From: Pseudorasbora parva
Lineage: Eukaryota > Chordata > Actinopteri > Cypriniformes > Gobionidae
DNA length: 64,000 nt
NCBI RefSeq assembly: GCF_024679245.1
Contig: NC_090182.1
Span: forward strand, 28,405,753 to 28,469,752
Direction of reading: 5' to 3'
Numbering within the stretch: position 1 is the stretch's first letter; every line of letters starts with the position of its first letter. A program made the position numbers and the translations under genes. Below are positions 34,968 through 47,762 of the stretch, in pieces. Under the pieces are notes generated by a model. The model saw only the letters and a program-made list of their open reading frames with translations. It did no database searches and had not been told where the DNA came from.

Positions 34968-35450
34968 CTAAATGATTTGTTTAGCTAATATATAATATAG
35001 ATTTATAGATTTATATATTTAAATTATATGTTTAATTAGTTTCTAATTAGATTCTAGGTCATTAGAACTACAGAATCCTTCTGAGAATTTATTCAGCTAT
35101 TCTTTTCCCCCTTTCCTTCTTCCCTTCTTTTCTCACTCCATGCTAAATCACTACGGTTTTACCGCCAAAAATAACAATTTAAGAGGTTTAAATGCAGTTA
35201 AACAAATAAGCACACCAAACATTGTTTGAATCGCCTCATCCAGGTCTTTGAAACAAAATTAAACTGATAATAGAGGAGCTGTTAGTGCAAAAGTGTCTGA
35301 AGCAAAGGCCAGGTACAATGGATTACTGCCACCCGTAGCCACTGAGAAGCTCACCACCAGCACTAATAACCTGTCCCCACATATTCAGTCATTCCCATCT
35401 GCTTTGATTTAATGCCTATTACCCAGCCTCTTCCATAGCCTCTGAGCTCT

Positions 35451-35934
35451 GATTGGTCCCTTACGTGCTAAGCCCAGGCAGCTTATAGTATTTGTAAAAC
35501 GTGAGACACAAAGAACGGTTGTTCCTTTCCTGGAAGCCTTGTGCGCGTGTGTGTTTACTTGGAGCGGCTCTGGCTGAGGGTGTAACTCAGGTCTATGTGA
35601 ACCCATACAGTGTCTGTCAGAGCAGGTTCATCACCTCAGAGGGTCTCCATCCTGTGGAACACATCAGCAGTGGAAGGTTAAACACAAAAAGGGGCAAAAA
35701 AAAAAAAGAGCACAAGCAGGGGATTTGGACTGATAGCAGGCACTTAGGAAGAGGACCTGGAATCTGGAGCAAAACAGGACCTGACTTACATTACGTGTTT
35801 TGGATAACAGCTGGGGATGATATGATCTCTCATGTGGAGGACACAGAGGCCAATGAGCTTATCGATGCACTTGTGATCCTACACCACCAATCCAACACCA
35901 CTGCCATGCAAATCCAGAATGCCTTCATTTAAAG
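35451..35934 (+). promoter_or_regulatory. Candidate promoter and first exon (A) of an unidentified plus-strand gene
   Basis: An inverted CCAAT box (GATTGG at 35451) lies 30 bp upstream of a TATA-like CTTATAGTA (35482-35490). Downstream, transcript-like, less AT-rich sequence runs to a good donor AAAG/GTAATG at 35934/35935. An ATG at 35919 stays open to the donor (ATG CCT TCA TTT AAA G), leaving phase 1. An ORF of 143 codons crosses the exon in another frame and ends at 35932; it looks like chance. Next exons are not seen. From human synteny the gene could be sorbs2-like, but nothing coding proves this. Confidence 0.3.
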
Positions 35935-36570
35935 GTAATGTGTGTGAGTGTGTTTTTTGTTTGTTTTTGTTTTTTGCTCTCTTTTCAATTTTAATTAAAT
36001 AGGGGAAAACAGGAATAATGTTATTTTAATATCTGTCCATGTAACAGATTTTATAGCAATGCAGGTGCTTAAAGCCTTGCTTTAGATGCTTTAACTTTGA
36101 ATCTATCTACAAACATTTATGTACAAGTGTTTGTTTAATGACACAAAGCCACTGGTTAACACAGACAGATTCTTTATTATAGTAATACTTGAGTTGCATT
36201 CATCCCATTTTCCTTCTCTGCTTTTAGCTCTTTAAACAGCTTATGAGCCTTGTTGCCTTCAGGAAAGACAAGCAATGACAAGGAACAGTGATGTTTAATC
36301 CATGTTGAGGGTAAACACTGTAATACAGTACATGGGCATCGTTACATAACATTATGTATCCTCTGGGCTTTATGATACTTTTTTATTCGTTTCTTTGAAC
36401 AAATGTGAACAGAAGTTTAAGGCAAAAAAATGCTCTTCGAGATGTATTAAACTGTAGTTTGTCATTTCCCGAATGTAAGATTATATACATAAATCTTTGA
36501 TGATTTCTCTCACAGTAGTTGATCCATGCAGTAAGTAACTTTTGCAACTAAGACACATCTTTGTGTTACA

Positions 36571-37471
36571 TTTTTTTCCAATTGCTAGCACACAATTTTG
36601 CAAACTAGGCTGGTTTTATCAAAATACTTAACACAATTCACTAAACCACGCACCCAAACTGCAAAACACCTCATATATCTTGCAAAATGAAGCACTGCAA
36701 CCAAAACAACATATAGCATTACCAAAATCAAACTTTTGCATGGAATGGCACACACTTCATTCATATTACCAGATTTTTGTCTAACTAACTACACACACTG
36801 TTGTGCATAATGAACAGCACTCTGATCTTTAGGCTTTGCCTTAATACTAAAATATAAATATGTGAAGTTCAAAATGTAGAAAAGTCTTCAGATTGTTCAC
36901 ATGCACAGAAATATTTGCAGATACACACACACACGCTCTTGAAACATTTATTATTTTAATTTTCACCAAACAAGTCAGTGCAACATAATCACAACAGATA
37001 TATTTACTTTGGACAAAATATGCTCTCAAAAAACAGTAAGCTGAAGAAGAAAATTGCAAATTCCCTCTTCCTCTTTCTCACTCAACGTCTTCCATTGGTG
37101 TATAAACAAAACAAAAAATGTGCTCACCTGTGGTATTTTCATAGTGCTTACGTCCCGATGGAAGTGTTAACCATTAACCATTCAGGTGTTTGGCCAGCTG
37201 GCTCATGTATTGGCCATTTATCTCATGTAGTGTCATTTTGAATGGCAGTGTTTTAAAATAGCGAATTTGTGAATTTATGTCAGATTGTTGTGTCTTCTGC
37301 AGAAAACCGTGTGCAGTGCATTTAAAAAGTGCCATTTTGAATTGCAAAATGTGTGTAAAGCAGAAAATGTGTTTAGACTTTAGGAGACTTGAGTAGAGGT
37401 TTTGCTCTCTGTGTCAGTTTAAATAATTGTGCTGTGCATGTCATATTAGTGTGTTAGCAATGGGAAAAAAA
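36571..37471. mobile_element. DNA transposon with CCAATTGCTAGCACA termini
   Basis: The left end TTTTTTCCAATTGCTAGCACA and the right end TGTGTTAGCAATGGGAAAAAA are inverted. The interior has a symmetric series of CAAAATG-like motifs and no ORF of note. Confidence 0.55.
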
Positions 37472-37774
37472 CTGTTAATGTCCAGGTCAAAGTCAGGCAA
37501 CCTTTGTTTACATTTCTAGGACTGACACTCAGCTGAACCGGCTGAGCTTTTAGCTCCTAAGACCAGGTATCACGCATGGATATCAGGACCCTGCTTTAAA
37601 GTCACCCGGAAGTTACTGTCAGAAGAAAGCATACGTAACTGTATCATTAACACTGATTCTGTTCAGTTTGTTATTTTTGTACATCACGTTAACAGAAAAT
37701 TAATGAAAATGAGAAATAAGATTATATCATTTTATTTCAGTTAAGTTAATGCTTATTTTATTTCAAGTAACATC

Positions 37775-37927
<153 letters not shown>

Positions 37928-38464
37928 TATAAGGTCTTAGTTTACTATTATAACGTTGTTAAACATGCATCCAGGTATACTGCCTGTTGCTTTTTAGTGA
38001 GTGCATATTCTACATAGCATTCCTCTCATAACAAGTTGGTTGAATGCAGTTAGTACACAGTTATTAGTTGGTTCACAATATAATATATTCACAATATAGG
38101 ACAACTGATCTGAGGGGCTACCTGATTAATCAGACCCGTTTTACTCTATAACCCCCATCCTGAGACCAAAAGTCTAAGGCATGGTCAAAATCAAAAGATT
38201 TTCCTTAATCCTAATAAAAGTAAAAATATCAAATAAAATAAAATACTTAAAAAACAATGAAATGTTATGATGTAAAATGAATAAGAAATATGAAACATTC
38301 TGGGTCACTATGTGACACTGAATATGTGAAAAAGGAAAAGTGTTATAATTTTAAACTCAACCTTTCACTTAGGTTATGTTGTTAACAAACAATTTGTAAT
38401 TAAAAAAAACTGTACTAAATTAGCAGGGAGAAAAAAAAGCAAGACAACTATTTTTACTGGTGGT

Positions 38465-38466
<2 letters not shown>

Positions 38467-38540
<74 letters not shown>
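38467..38540. repeat. (AT)n microsatellite
   Basis: About 37 AT units. Confidence 0.95.
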
Positions 38541-38543
<3 letters not shown>

Positions 38544-39223
38544 ACAAAAAAAAACTGCAATCTAGTGGTATGTGCAGCAGCAATGTGTCAGTGAAACCCA
38601 AGAACCCCAGGGTATTCCGTTACAGGAGATTTCACTGGTTTTAGTTTCCTGTGAACTCCAGGGCTTGGTGGGGTTCGTAGGTATTGTGATTAGGTGTGTA
38701 GGCAGGTATGACCTGCTTTTCCCAGCCTGTGGCTCCAGACTAGTCCTTCACCTCTCTTGAATCATTGTGTAAGGCCAGATTCCAATTACAGCCAGAGTGG
38801 GTGTGTGAGCAGGGCAACAAAGAGAAAGCAACATGGAAGCCTCTGTAAAGTGGACAGAGGACACTCTGTCCACAGGTAAAACTATCCTTTTGGGGCTCCC
38901 ACAGCAATCACAGAGCTGACAGGGGTAGGGGGAAATTGGTAATTTCTTACACCCTGATGAGGGAACCTTTATTCACTATAATGTCTTTAGAACAATGGAA
39001 AGAGCTCTGTTAAATATGTCAGCTGATAAGCAGGTAACTAGCTTGTAAAATAAGTTATTTAACATTCGTGTCATATTTGTGGGGGTTATTCTCATGAGGA
39101 CGATTAACAAAGAAATACAAGATGAAGTGCAAGTGCCGGCTTGAAGGCCAAATATGATAACCCATATTCTGAATTTGTCCTCTACATTTAACTCATGCAA
39201 TTTAATGCATACACATTAGGAGC

Positions 39224-39536
39224 ACACACACACACACACACGCACGCACACACACGCACACACGTCTGATTCATTATCTTTGTGGAGACTCTCCATAGAC
39301 TTAATGGGTTTCATACCGTACAAGCAGTATTTTCTATCTCCCACTGCCCCTGCCCCTAAACCTACCCATCACAGGAAACATTCTGCATTTTTACTTTCTC
39401 AAAAAACATCATCCTGTATGATTTATAAGCCTTTTGAAAAGTGGGGACCGCGGGCTGATCGCCACAATGTATGTAATCTCAGGTTTTAATATCCTTATGG
39501 GGACATTTGGTAACCACAATGTAATATAAACAAGGG

Positions 39537-39573
<37 letters not shown>
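39224..39573. repeat. Two (CA)n runs with sequence between
   Basis: (CA)n at 39224-39262, with CG interruptions, and at 39540-39573. No coding sequence between. Confidence 0.8.
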
Positions 39574-39575
<2 letters not shown>

Positions 39576-39589
39576 CATGTGTGGACACA

Positions 39590-40086
39590 TGGTGCGGTGC
39601 CTGGGTAGTTAGGTGCCTTGCTCAAGAGCAGCTCAGTTATGCTGGTATTGTCCCGAATTTTGACCCTCATGCCAAATTATTACCCCCTTTGTGGAAGTCA
39701 CTACCTGATTGCCGAATCCTAACCCCAAACAATACTAAAAAAAGGCACTGTGCTGTCACTGGGGCGGTACCCTAAGGTACAAAAGTGAAAAGGTAGGCTA
39801 CATCTTTGTACTTTACTCACCCCTATATGGTACATATTAACCTTAAAAAGTACATGAGTACTTTAAGAGTGCAAATTAGAACCTTGAAGGTACATATTAG
39901 TACTTTAAAAGTACTTTTTCAGTTTTGTAGGGTACCGCCCCAGAGACAGCAATGTACCTTTTTTCTGACAGTGTAGGGGGTAATAATCTGGCAAAAGCAA
40001 TTTGCCACAACACCAGTGTTGAGTATCAAACCCACAACCTTCAGATTATAAGTCTGACTCTCTAACCATAAGGCCACGACTGCCCT
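39590..40086 (-). repeat. tRNA-derived SINE, split by a MITE
   Basis: On the minus strand the head (40086 downward) is tRNA-like: TGGCCTTATGGTTAGAGAGT resembles an A box and GGTTTGATACT a B box. A later SINE body piece appears at 39600-39660 (plus-strand text TGCCTTGCTCAAGAGCAGCT). A MITE at 39727-39974 separates the two. It is not a functional tRNA gene: the 5' and 3' acceptor halves do not pair as a tRNA. Confidence 0.5.
39727..39974. mobile_element. MITE with GGGGCGGTACCCTA inverted repeats
   Basis: Left text TGTCACTGGGGCGGTACCCT and right text AGGGTACCGCCCCAGAGACA are inverted, and the match extends outward through AAAAAAGG to CACTGTCAG at the right end. Inside are several GGTACATATTA/AAAGTACT motifs, themselves arranged as inverted repeats. 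Confidence 0.6.
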
Positions 40087-40089
40087 GAA

Positions 40090-41735
40090 ATTAGATTTGA
40101 AATTCCTAATGCATCCCGTGGGAATTTGACAAAGTTTCTTTGTCAACTGCACAAGGTATTGTTATGCCACACCTTTAGGCTACTGTGTAGACCTAAGGTA
40201 GACAAATTTATGTCATTTGGACACTGCTATTATTAAATACATTTTTAATCATCCCACAGAGATGTAGCCTATAATGCAAGAAAAGAAAAAAAAAGAAAAG
40301 TTTTTTTTTTATGGGCGTGAGGTTATTAGATTCAGCTCAGGCTCAAAACAGAGGCAAAGTGATAAAAACGAACTAAATTTCCACATGGACAGTTTAGTAA
40401 TTTAGAAAAACCCTAACGTAGAATAAAGTCAGCAGGCCATTATCATAAAACAAACCACCAAAGAGTGATAAGACCGTACAAACCTAAAGGGGTTTCTTTT
40501 GCAAAAACTCAAAAAAGTAAAAGTTATCCAACTTTATTTTGGTTATTCACAAACTGGATATTAAATATAAATGTTTAATAAAATGTTAACCCAAAAATGA
40601 TTATGTGGACTGCAGAGCAATATAAAAAAAAGAAATATGTGTTGCTCTTTTTAAAGCACAGATCCATTTTGTAATGTCTTTTACACATGTACCAGTAGGG
40701 GGCAATGTGAGTTCCCTTTAAAATCGCAGTTGTGTGTTTCTAAGGGGATAATGGGAATAGATGATGTCCATTTATCTCTGCTCTCGGTTCCTCTCTGAAA
40801 TATTTATACGTGGATCACATTCAACAAGGCAAATTTAGTCATAATTCTGAAATTTTGTAAATTTGTTCTGTGCGCATCCAAAACGCAGCCCTTGCAGCAT
40901 TTTTTTATAATATTGCTGCTACTGTACATCAGAGCATATACATTTGCTTTTAAGTAATAGCCTACTATATAATATTTGTTCATAGTAATTTTTAGTAGTT
41001 TAGTTCATAGTTTATTTTTTCAAGTAATTTTGAGGTGCCCTATATTTCTCCACCAACTGCTTATGAACCCTAAAAAGAAATTAAACATTTCCATGTGAAA
41101 AAGATTAACACAGGTGGAATGTCAGCAATCCTTAAAGAGCTGAATAAAGCCATTGAGCCAGTTACTGTGCTTTGAAATGACTGTGAAATGGTACTACAGT
41201 GCACTGAAAGGGAAGTCTGAACTTTAGGATATTTCACTTTTATTTAGCAAGCAGCAATTTGATAGAAATCAGTGAGATTAATTATACATATAGCTTTGTT
41301 TATCAGCAGGCGGTATAAGTAAAATTAAAATTGTGCTATCTGAAATGCACCATTAGGTCTACTGATTATCTTCCCTTTTTCTATCAGGCCCTGTCTGGAC
41401 TCTTGAAGGTGACAAAGTGCAAAGCGTAGTGGTAGTTGACAGTTTGCCGGTTAAATTTAGATGTGTGAGCGAATGTCTGACAGGCTCACGCAACCCTATC
41501 AGGGACAAGGAAACTCCCAAAATGGTACTCGATGAAATATGTGGCATGTCTGCAGGGTGACCTGCTTAATGCGATCAGAGTAACAGAAGGCAGTGGAGGT
41601 ATCAGATTATTTCCTATTGATGTTTTCGTTCATTCACACCTGTTTGCCCTATTTTACATTAAAAAGGCCAGTAGGCCTACCAAGAAAGTGATTTCAGACC
41701 AAAAATTTAAAAAATAAAATAAATAAAAAACAGGC
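40090..41735. other. No gene seen
   Basis: AT-rich sequence with no splice-bounded ORF or recognisable element. Confidence 0.4.
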
Positions 41736-41738
41736 ATA

Positions 41739-41918
41739 GTTCACACAAAGATGGAAATTCTGTCATCATTTACTCACCAAACCTGTATGATAGAACCAAA
41801 TTTTTTTTTCTTCATACATTGAAAGCTTAATATGGGTTCAGTGTTGTTTTGAACTCCATTGACTTTCACTGTATGGACCAAAGCTTTAATTTAATTTTTG
41901 GGTGAACTAACCCTTTAA
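41739..41918. mobile_element. MITE (ATAGTTCAC...GAACTAACCCTTTAA) abutting the next element
   Basis: Left CATAGTTCACACAAAGATGG, right GGGTGAACTAACCCTTTAA. Its terminal TTAA is shared with the left flank of 41919. Confidence 0.6.
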
Positions 41919-42580
41919 AGGTAACTTTTCCATCCGCTAGACGGTGCCTATTCAAAACAAATGCATAGTTAATGATGCCAAGTTTGAGCACAGAATCTTG
42001 GGGCATGGTCTTCACCTCACAGCCGGTGGGAAAGAAATGGGATAGGACTCGGGCAGAAATCATTCATGGATGTGATTAGTAACGTTACTGTAGTGTTAAG
42101 CAGAGCAGGACCGAGTGTTGAGGGAGCTGAGCAAGGCCACTGGAGCGATTGAAGCGCAACACACGGCTCGCAATCAACAGGACTTTTATTATGACGGGAC
42201 ACAGTTGCTGGCACTATTTCTGCTCTTCCGGTCATGAGTATGAGGTAACACATATCTGTATATCATAATTAGATACATTTGAGTGTGTTTAAAATGATGT
42301 TATGACGTTACTCTGTGCATTCGCTCAGCGACTGCTTTGACACTTGTTCACACTGCAGTAAGAGTAAAGTGTTTCTGGCAAAACCGGAAAGCGCAGATAT
42401 GATGCAATTGACAGGCGACTCCTTTAGACATCCCGGTTTCTTGATTAAAATAGCAATTTTCTTACTATTTACAAATAACGTTTGTTGGAAACATTTGAGA
42501 TATTGTAAGAACTCAATTGAACAAAATATATAACACTGGCCTGGTGGGTTTTGGATATTTTACTGGAAAAAAATTCTGCA
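41919..42580. mobile_element. Nearly continuous copy of the TTAA family at 15315, right end decayed
   Basis: It begins after TTAA (41915-41918) with AGGTAACTTTTCCATCCGCT and continues through text parallel to 15315-15535 and then 16865-17280 without the foldback insert, so it shows the pre-insertion structure. Its right end dissolves into an AT-rich run. Confidence 0.7.
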
Positions 42581-43439
42581 ATATATATATAGTTTTCAAC
42601 TTAATTTTCTTCATAAAGTCATTAAAAGGGTTGTAAAAGATAAAAGAATAGGCATTTCACTTAAAAATATAGGTTATCAATTAAAAATGATTGTTTTAAT
42701 GGCCAATCAGCACCCCAGTTCCTTTTGGCATCGCTTTGACTTTACAATAAAGTCTTATTATAATTAATAAAGCTATAACATTAACAAAAAAGGAGCAATA
42801 CATTTGTTAAAGTAATTATTCTTTATAAATTATTCTTTATTAATGAAGTTAGCTCCGATTAATAATGTTGATATTCAACTTTTGATTTTAATTGTAATAT
42901 TATATCCATAAATCCATGCATTAACTAGTTAACAAACGGAACTAATTTAAAGTGTTAGCTTATCACTTTTTCCATATGCCAGCAGCACACTGATCTGGCG
43001 ATTCAACTGCAAAATGTCCCAGACGAGTGGATGCACACTGGTTGAAAGATGTAGCCTAATAAGTGATGGTTTAGCTTGCTTTGCTTAGTAGCTAATAAGG
43101 GTAATTTTCTTTCACAATAGTCAACACAACGATATCCACAGAAACTGTAATGCTAGAGGCATTGTCACTTAAATGAAAGGTCCATTGTCGTTTTCACAAT
43201 GAGCTTCCTCTAAACATCATTACATAGAGTGTACCTCCAGGAAAACATTCCTCAGTAAATATCCACCACAAGGGAGGGGTACTGCGCTATTCATTACCAT
43301 CCCATGATAAAGCATGCTCTCTGTTGGCTGTTACTATGACTACCAGGATCTTCTCCAAACCAATGAGAGCCCTTCATCTCTGTCGACCCAAAACAAGTGC
43401 ATTGAGAAGGGGGTCGGCATGCTTCATCACTGATCCGTG

Positions 43440-43689
43440 TTTCCATCTCTCGAGTCAAGACAGCGCGTCTGAAATCTGAATATTGTGTCCGGGCAGCCAT
43501 AGCGCTTGTTGAGAAGAACAATACTAGTCGACTGCCATTCGCGCTGTTATTGTCGAGAAGCTGCGCGAGGGACTGGCGCGAGAATGAATTCATGTTTCTG
43601 AGGCAAACACGTGTGTGCTTTCGTTCAATTCGTTCAAGGGAATTTAAAACGCGTTTGTTTAGTCTGCTGGATTGCACACCATATGGGAG
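43440..43689 (+). promoter_or_regulatory. CpG-rich patch and candidate first exon (B), plus strand
   Basis: CG dinucleotides are much denser here (GCGCGTCTG, TTCGCGCTG, CTGCGCGAGG, GGCGCGAG, AAACGCGTTTG) than in the AT-rich surroundings, as in an unmethylated promoter. A TATA-like TTTAAAA lies near 43640. An ATG at 43683 stays open to a strong donor (ATG GGA G/GTGAGT at 43689/43690), leaving phase 1. A 145-codon minus-strand ORF covers the patch but has no family I recognise. Confidence 0.35.
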
Positions 43690-43857
43690 GTGAGTGCAGA
43701 AAGCAAAAAGCACCGCAGGAACAATTTGCATTACATTTTACCCATTGCATATTAAAAATGACATAAAACAATATACACTATAACATTTTGTATTAAGCAG
43801 TAGCCTATGTAGGTTATTCCAAATTGTATTTGCAATAATTCGAAGGAGTACACATAA

Positions 43858-43858
<1 letters not shown>

Positions 43859-43936
<78 letters not shown>

Positions 43937-43950
43937 TTTTATTTTTTTTT
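43859..43950. repeat. (AT)n microsatellite followed by a T-rich tract
   Basis: About 35 AT units, then T runs. Confidence 0.95.
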
Positions 43951-44809
43951 TTTATTATTTGTACAATATGAACTATATGCCTATATTAGTGCACGTTAGA
44001 TTGGACATGCTGTTGTATTCTCCCCCGTCACACACTTTGAAACTGTCAGACTCATGATGTAGCATGTGAGAGCAGACACATGAGATCTTGTAGACTGTAT
44101 TGAAGAAAAACAAAACTACGCCAGCACAAAATGGTGAGTGTGCACAGTCTGTTGCAAGGTATTACATTTACATCAGGTATTTAATGATTAAAGCACCAAG
44201 GGCATTTGGCGTAGGCTACCTCCACTGGAGCTTTAATGAGCTCTTTTTCAATGGTTGCTGTGCAACTGTCATTAATGTGTCACAGGCTCTCATGTGCTTG
44301 AGCAGGTGCAAGGTCAAGAAGGTCATTACAGATGGGCACTATGGTATTGACTACATGATAATAGTCTTGTTTTGAAAATAGAATAGAAAAAAGCATATTG
44401 TATAATTGTGCCTACAGACTAAAATTTGTATTTTATTTTATTAAGTTCTGCCATTATCTTTTTTGGAAGATTTTCTATTCTATTTTACTCTAGAAGACTC
44501 TACTCTAGAAGATTCTATTTTAATATTACTGTATGGCTATAATAAAAATCTAGAATTGAGTAGGCCTGCTGCTGCTGTGAGTGCAGCAAATCATGACAAA
44601 AGTCTTAGCTCTTAATTATTTAAACAACTGAACAAGTGTGCCCTGAGTTACCCAATTATTTTTTAAAACAAAATGCCTATTTATTATATAAATAATACTT
44701 CCAGTAAGCACAAACTCAGTGTAATGTTTTGAGAATCTTATATTAATGAAAATGTATTTTATTTTAAATTTAAATCAAATGTGATTGAGTGCTTTTTTGA
44801 CATACATAC

Positions 44810-45043
44810 ACTGTAAAGAAATTCAGGTCTCCAATTGAAAATTTTCTAGTGACTGATCACATCTACATTTTTCAGTTGGCAGAATTGAATTTCTGTTAAT
44901 TAAATTGCATCAATTCATAGAATTTCAATTCAGCCAACTAAAAAATAGAATTTCAATTCGGCCAATTGAAAAAAATTAGATGTGATCAGTCTCTAGAAAA
45001 TTTTCAATTGGAGATTTTTATTTTTATTTATTTTTACACAGTG
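44810..45043. mobile_element. Near-palindromic MITE, copy 2
   Basis: The ends are CACTGTAAAG and TTTACACAGTG. The arms match copy 1 at 34745-34967. An extra duplicated segment in the middle (ATAGAATTTCAATTCAGCCAACT followed by a near repeat at 44945-44968) is absent from copy 1. Confidence 0.75.
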
Positions 45044-46450
45044 TATGAAGGACATCATTATTTGTAATGTCATACATAATTCATACATCATTCTTCTTCT
45101 GTCTTTGAAATATGGTTAAGGTGCACTGCTGAATATAAGCATTTAAACTTAACAAAACTACATTTTTATATGATTTCTGTAGAAACTTTTTTCTATATTT
45201 ATACATTTGTAATGGTGATGTTGCAGTTTAGTACATTTAAAGTATATTTACATGCAATGTAATATTGAATAACTCATACAGTTCAGATCATAATTTCTCT
45301 GAATGTGCTTGAGTACTGTATGTAAGTCAACACCCATCACAGCAAGTATACTTTTTGAAAGCATGACAAAATATTTTTTAAACGATTTAAGATGTACTTA
45401 GAAGTAAAGTGCAGAAGTGTACCTAAGTGTGTTAAAACAGTCATGAATGTACTCTCTTTAAGTATTCATTTATATTATAACAGCTACAAGAGATTTATGC
45501 ATGTAAACACAAAAGTCCCGGATAAAAACATGTATATTTATGATATATTAGAGTGTAGGTTGATGCAGCACCATTTGGCTTTCATGGTTCCTAATTAATG
45601 AGCAGGATGCTAGATGTTTTCAGGCGGTCCAAGTCTAACATTTACAAAATTATACTGAGAGCGAGGGATTCTGAAGTGTCTTCTGAACTGAAATAAATAA
45701 ATAAAGATGCCAATGAGCTATACTTTGTTTCTCACCAGTAAATTTAAACATAGGTCATCATTTGATCTTATTCAGTTTTGGGAAACCGTTTGCTAAGTCC
45801 TGGATCATGACCTGATACCTTCCTTTCAGCTACAGTTTAAAGGCTTTGGTTGATGTAACACCTAAGTCATCTCAGGCACGAGCATATGAGTGATGTTAGC
45901 TTTTCTGGGTGGTTTTCTTTGGCTCAGGTTTGTGCTGACACCTTCAGTCTCTGCACATTCCTTGAGCTCCTGGGTGACGGCATCCCTCGCGACGGGAGGG
46001 AGCAGCTCACAAGGTGTCAGACCCTCGGTGTAGCTGTTGCTTTCTTGCTGTATAAAAGTGAATCTCAGTCTGAAAAGTATTTGCAGGGGCAATCAAGTGT
46101 GAAATTTGTCCTGATGTGGATTGTAATGTTTAAGGACAAAACAGTAAGAAGAAGAACAACAAAAAAATGTCTTTAGAGGTGAAAGAGTGAAACTGGTGTT
46201 GCTGGCCCGGTGTTATCCAAAGGAATTTACACAGTTCATTTGTCGCGCATTATACTGAGTGGCAAGTTAATCTGTCTTCATGGTGTAGCATGACTCCAGG
46301 GCAACTTTCTTCGCTCTAAACTTGAGGTTAGACACGCTGATAAATTAGAATTGTCATCAGCAAACAGTATTGGGGACAAAAATAGAGTCAGCACCATCAT
46401 GGAGATTGGGTAACTAAAAGTGAACTTTAACTAAATGAGGCCTTTGTTAA

Positions 46451-46686
46451 TATATATGGAGCTCCGCACATGACATGCAGGGATAAACTAGTAGGCTAAG
46501 TCGTGGGTACAATTTCTTAATTAGAACAAATTAGTAAATTGTGCGGGTGGTTAAGCAAGTCGAGGGAACAAAGTTGTAAATTGTTCGCATTATTTAGCAA
46601 ATCAAGGGAACTAAAGAGTAAATTGTGTGCACAATTTATCTTCTTTTTCTTGCACGTCATGTGCAGGGCTTCGTAAATATATGTAT
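46451..46686. mobile_element. Short foldback element
   Basis: Left ATATATGGAGCTCCGCACATG and right CGTCATGTGCAGGGCTTCGT are inverted relatives. The interior has three related GTAAATTGT(G/T)CG motifs about 45-50 bp apart (46535, 46575, 46620). Confidence 0.5.
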
Positions 46687-46849
46687 AAACAGAGATGGAA
46701 AAAAAAGTTATATTTATTTTTTAAACATTTCCTGACAGTCATCCTAAATTATACATATTAGCGCACGGGGGTGAGTAGTATGCACTGGCATAGTCAAAAT
46801 GTTAGATCCACTCATATCTCCTTAAGCACAGATCTGTATATGTTGCCAC

Positions 46850-47102
46850 TTTTCCCCAGAGGCATGGAGTAACTTTCCAGCCTGCAGACATGCATGTCTC
46901 CATCTGAAAATAGCTTGAGCACTTGCTCAGCGAGGGGGCTTGCCTCTCACTTTCTTACATCTTTTGCCTCCAGAAGCCAGCTGCAGTCTGGGACTTTAAC
47001 CCTGAATCGCAGTGGATCCTCTGGACTAAAGTGAGAAGTGTGGACGGGGAGCCCGCTGCTTGTCAGCTCAGACACGGCGCCTGATTTCAGTCCTAATGCC
47101 TG
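46850..47102 (+). promoter_or_regulatory. Candidate first exon (C), plus strand
   Basis: Relatively GC-rich sequence (CTGGGACTTTAACCCTG, GGACGGGGAGCCCGCTGC, CAGACACGGCGCCTGA) runs to a strong donor at 47102/47103 (CTG/GTAAGG). An ATG at 47096 stays open to the donor (ATG CCT G), leaving phase 1, the same phase as candidates A and B. This composition and layout look like a 5' UTR with the start codon at its very end. No next exon was found. Confidence 0.35.
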
Positions 47103-47229
47103 GTAAGGATTTGCCTTTCGTCTGGTTTGGTATTGTGTATATATTTATTCAAATATTCGTATTCTTTTTTTAACCAGTTATAAGAAATAAGTTCTCCCTG
47201 TAAATATCAGAAAATATAACTTTCAATCC

Positions 47230-47762
<533 letters not shown>

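Noticed and set aside
35501..35932. 143-codon plus-strand ORF
   Set aside because: No domain or family recognised; it ends 2 nt before a splice donor, and a different frame carries the ATG that stays open into the donor. Better seen as part of a possible 5' UTR exon.
40014..40086. Possible tRNA gene on the minus strand
   Set aside because: It has A- and B-box-like text but the ends do not form an acceptor stem and a SINE body follows.
43294..43731. 145-codon minus-strand ORF over a CpG-rich patch
   Set aside because: No recognisable motifs, no splice support, and CpG-rich DNA lacks stop codons by composition. The patch reads better as a promoter/first exon on the plus strand.
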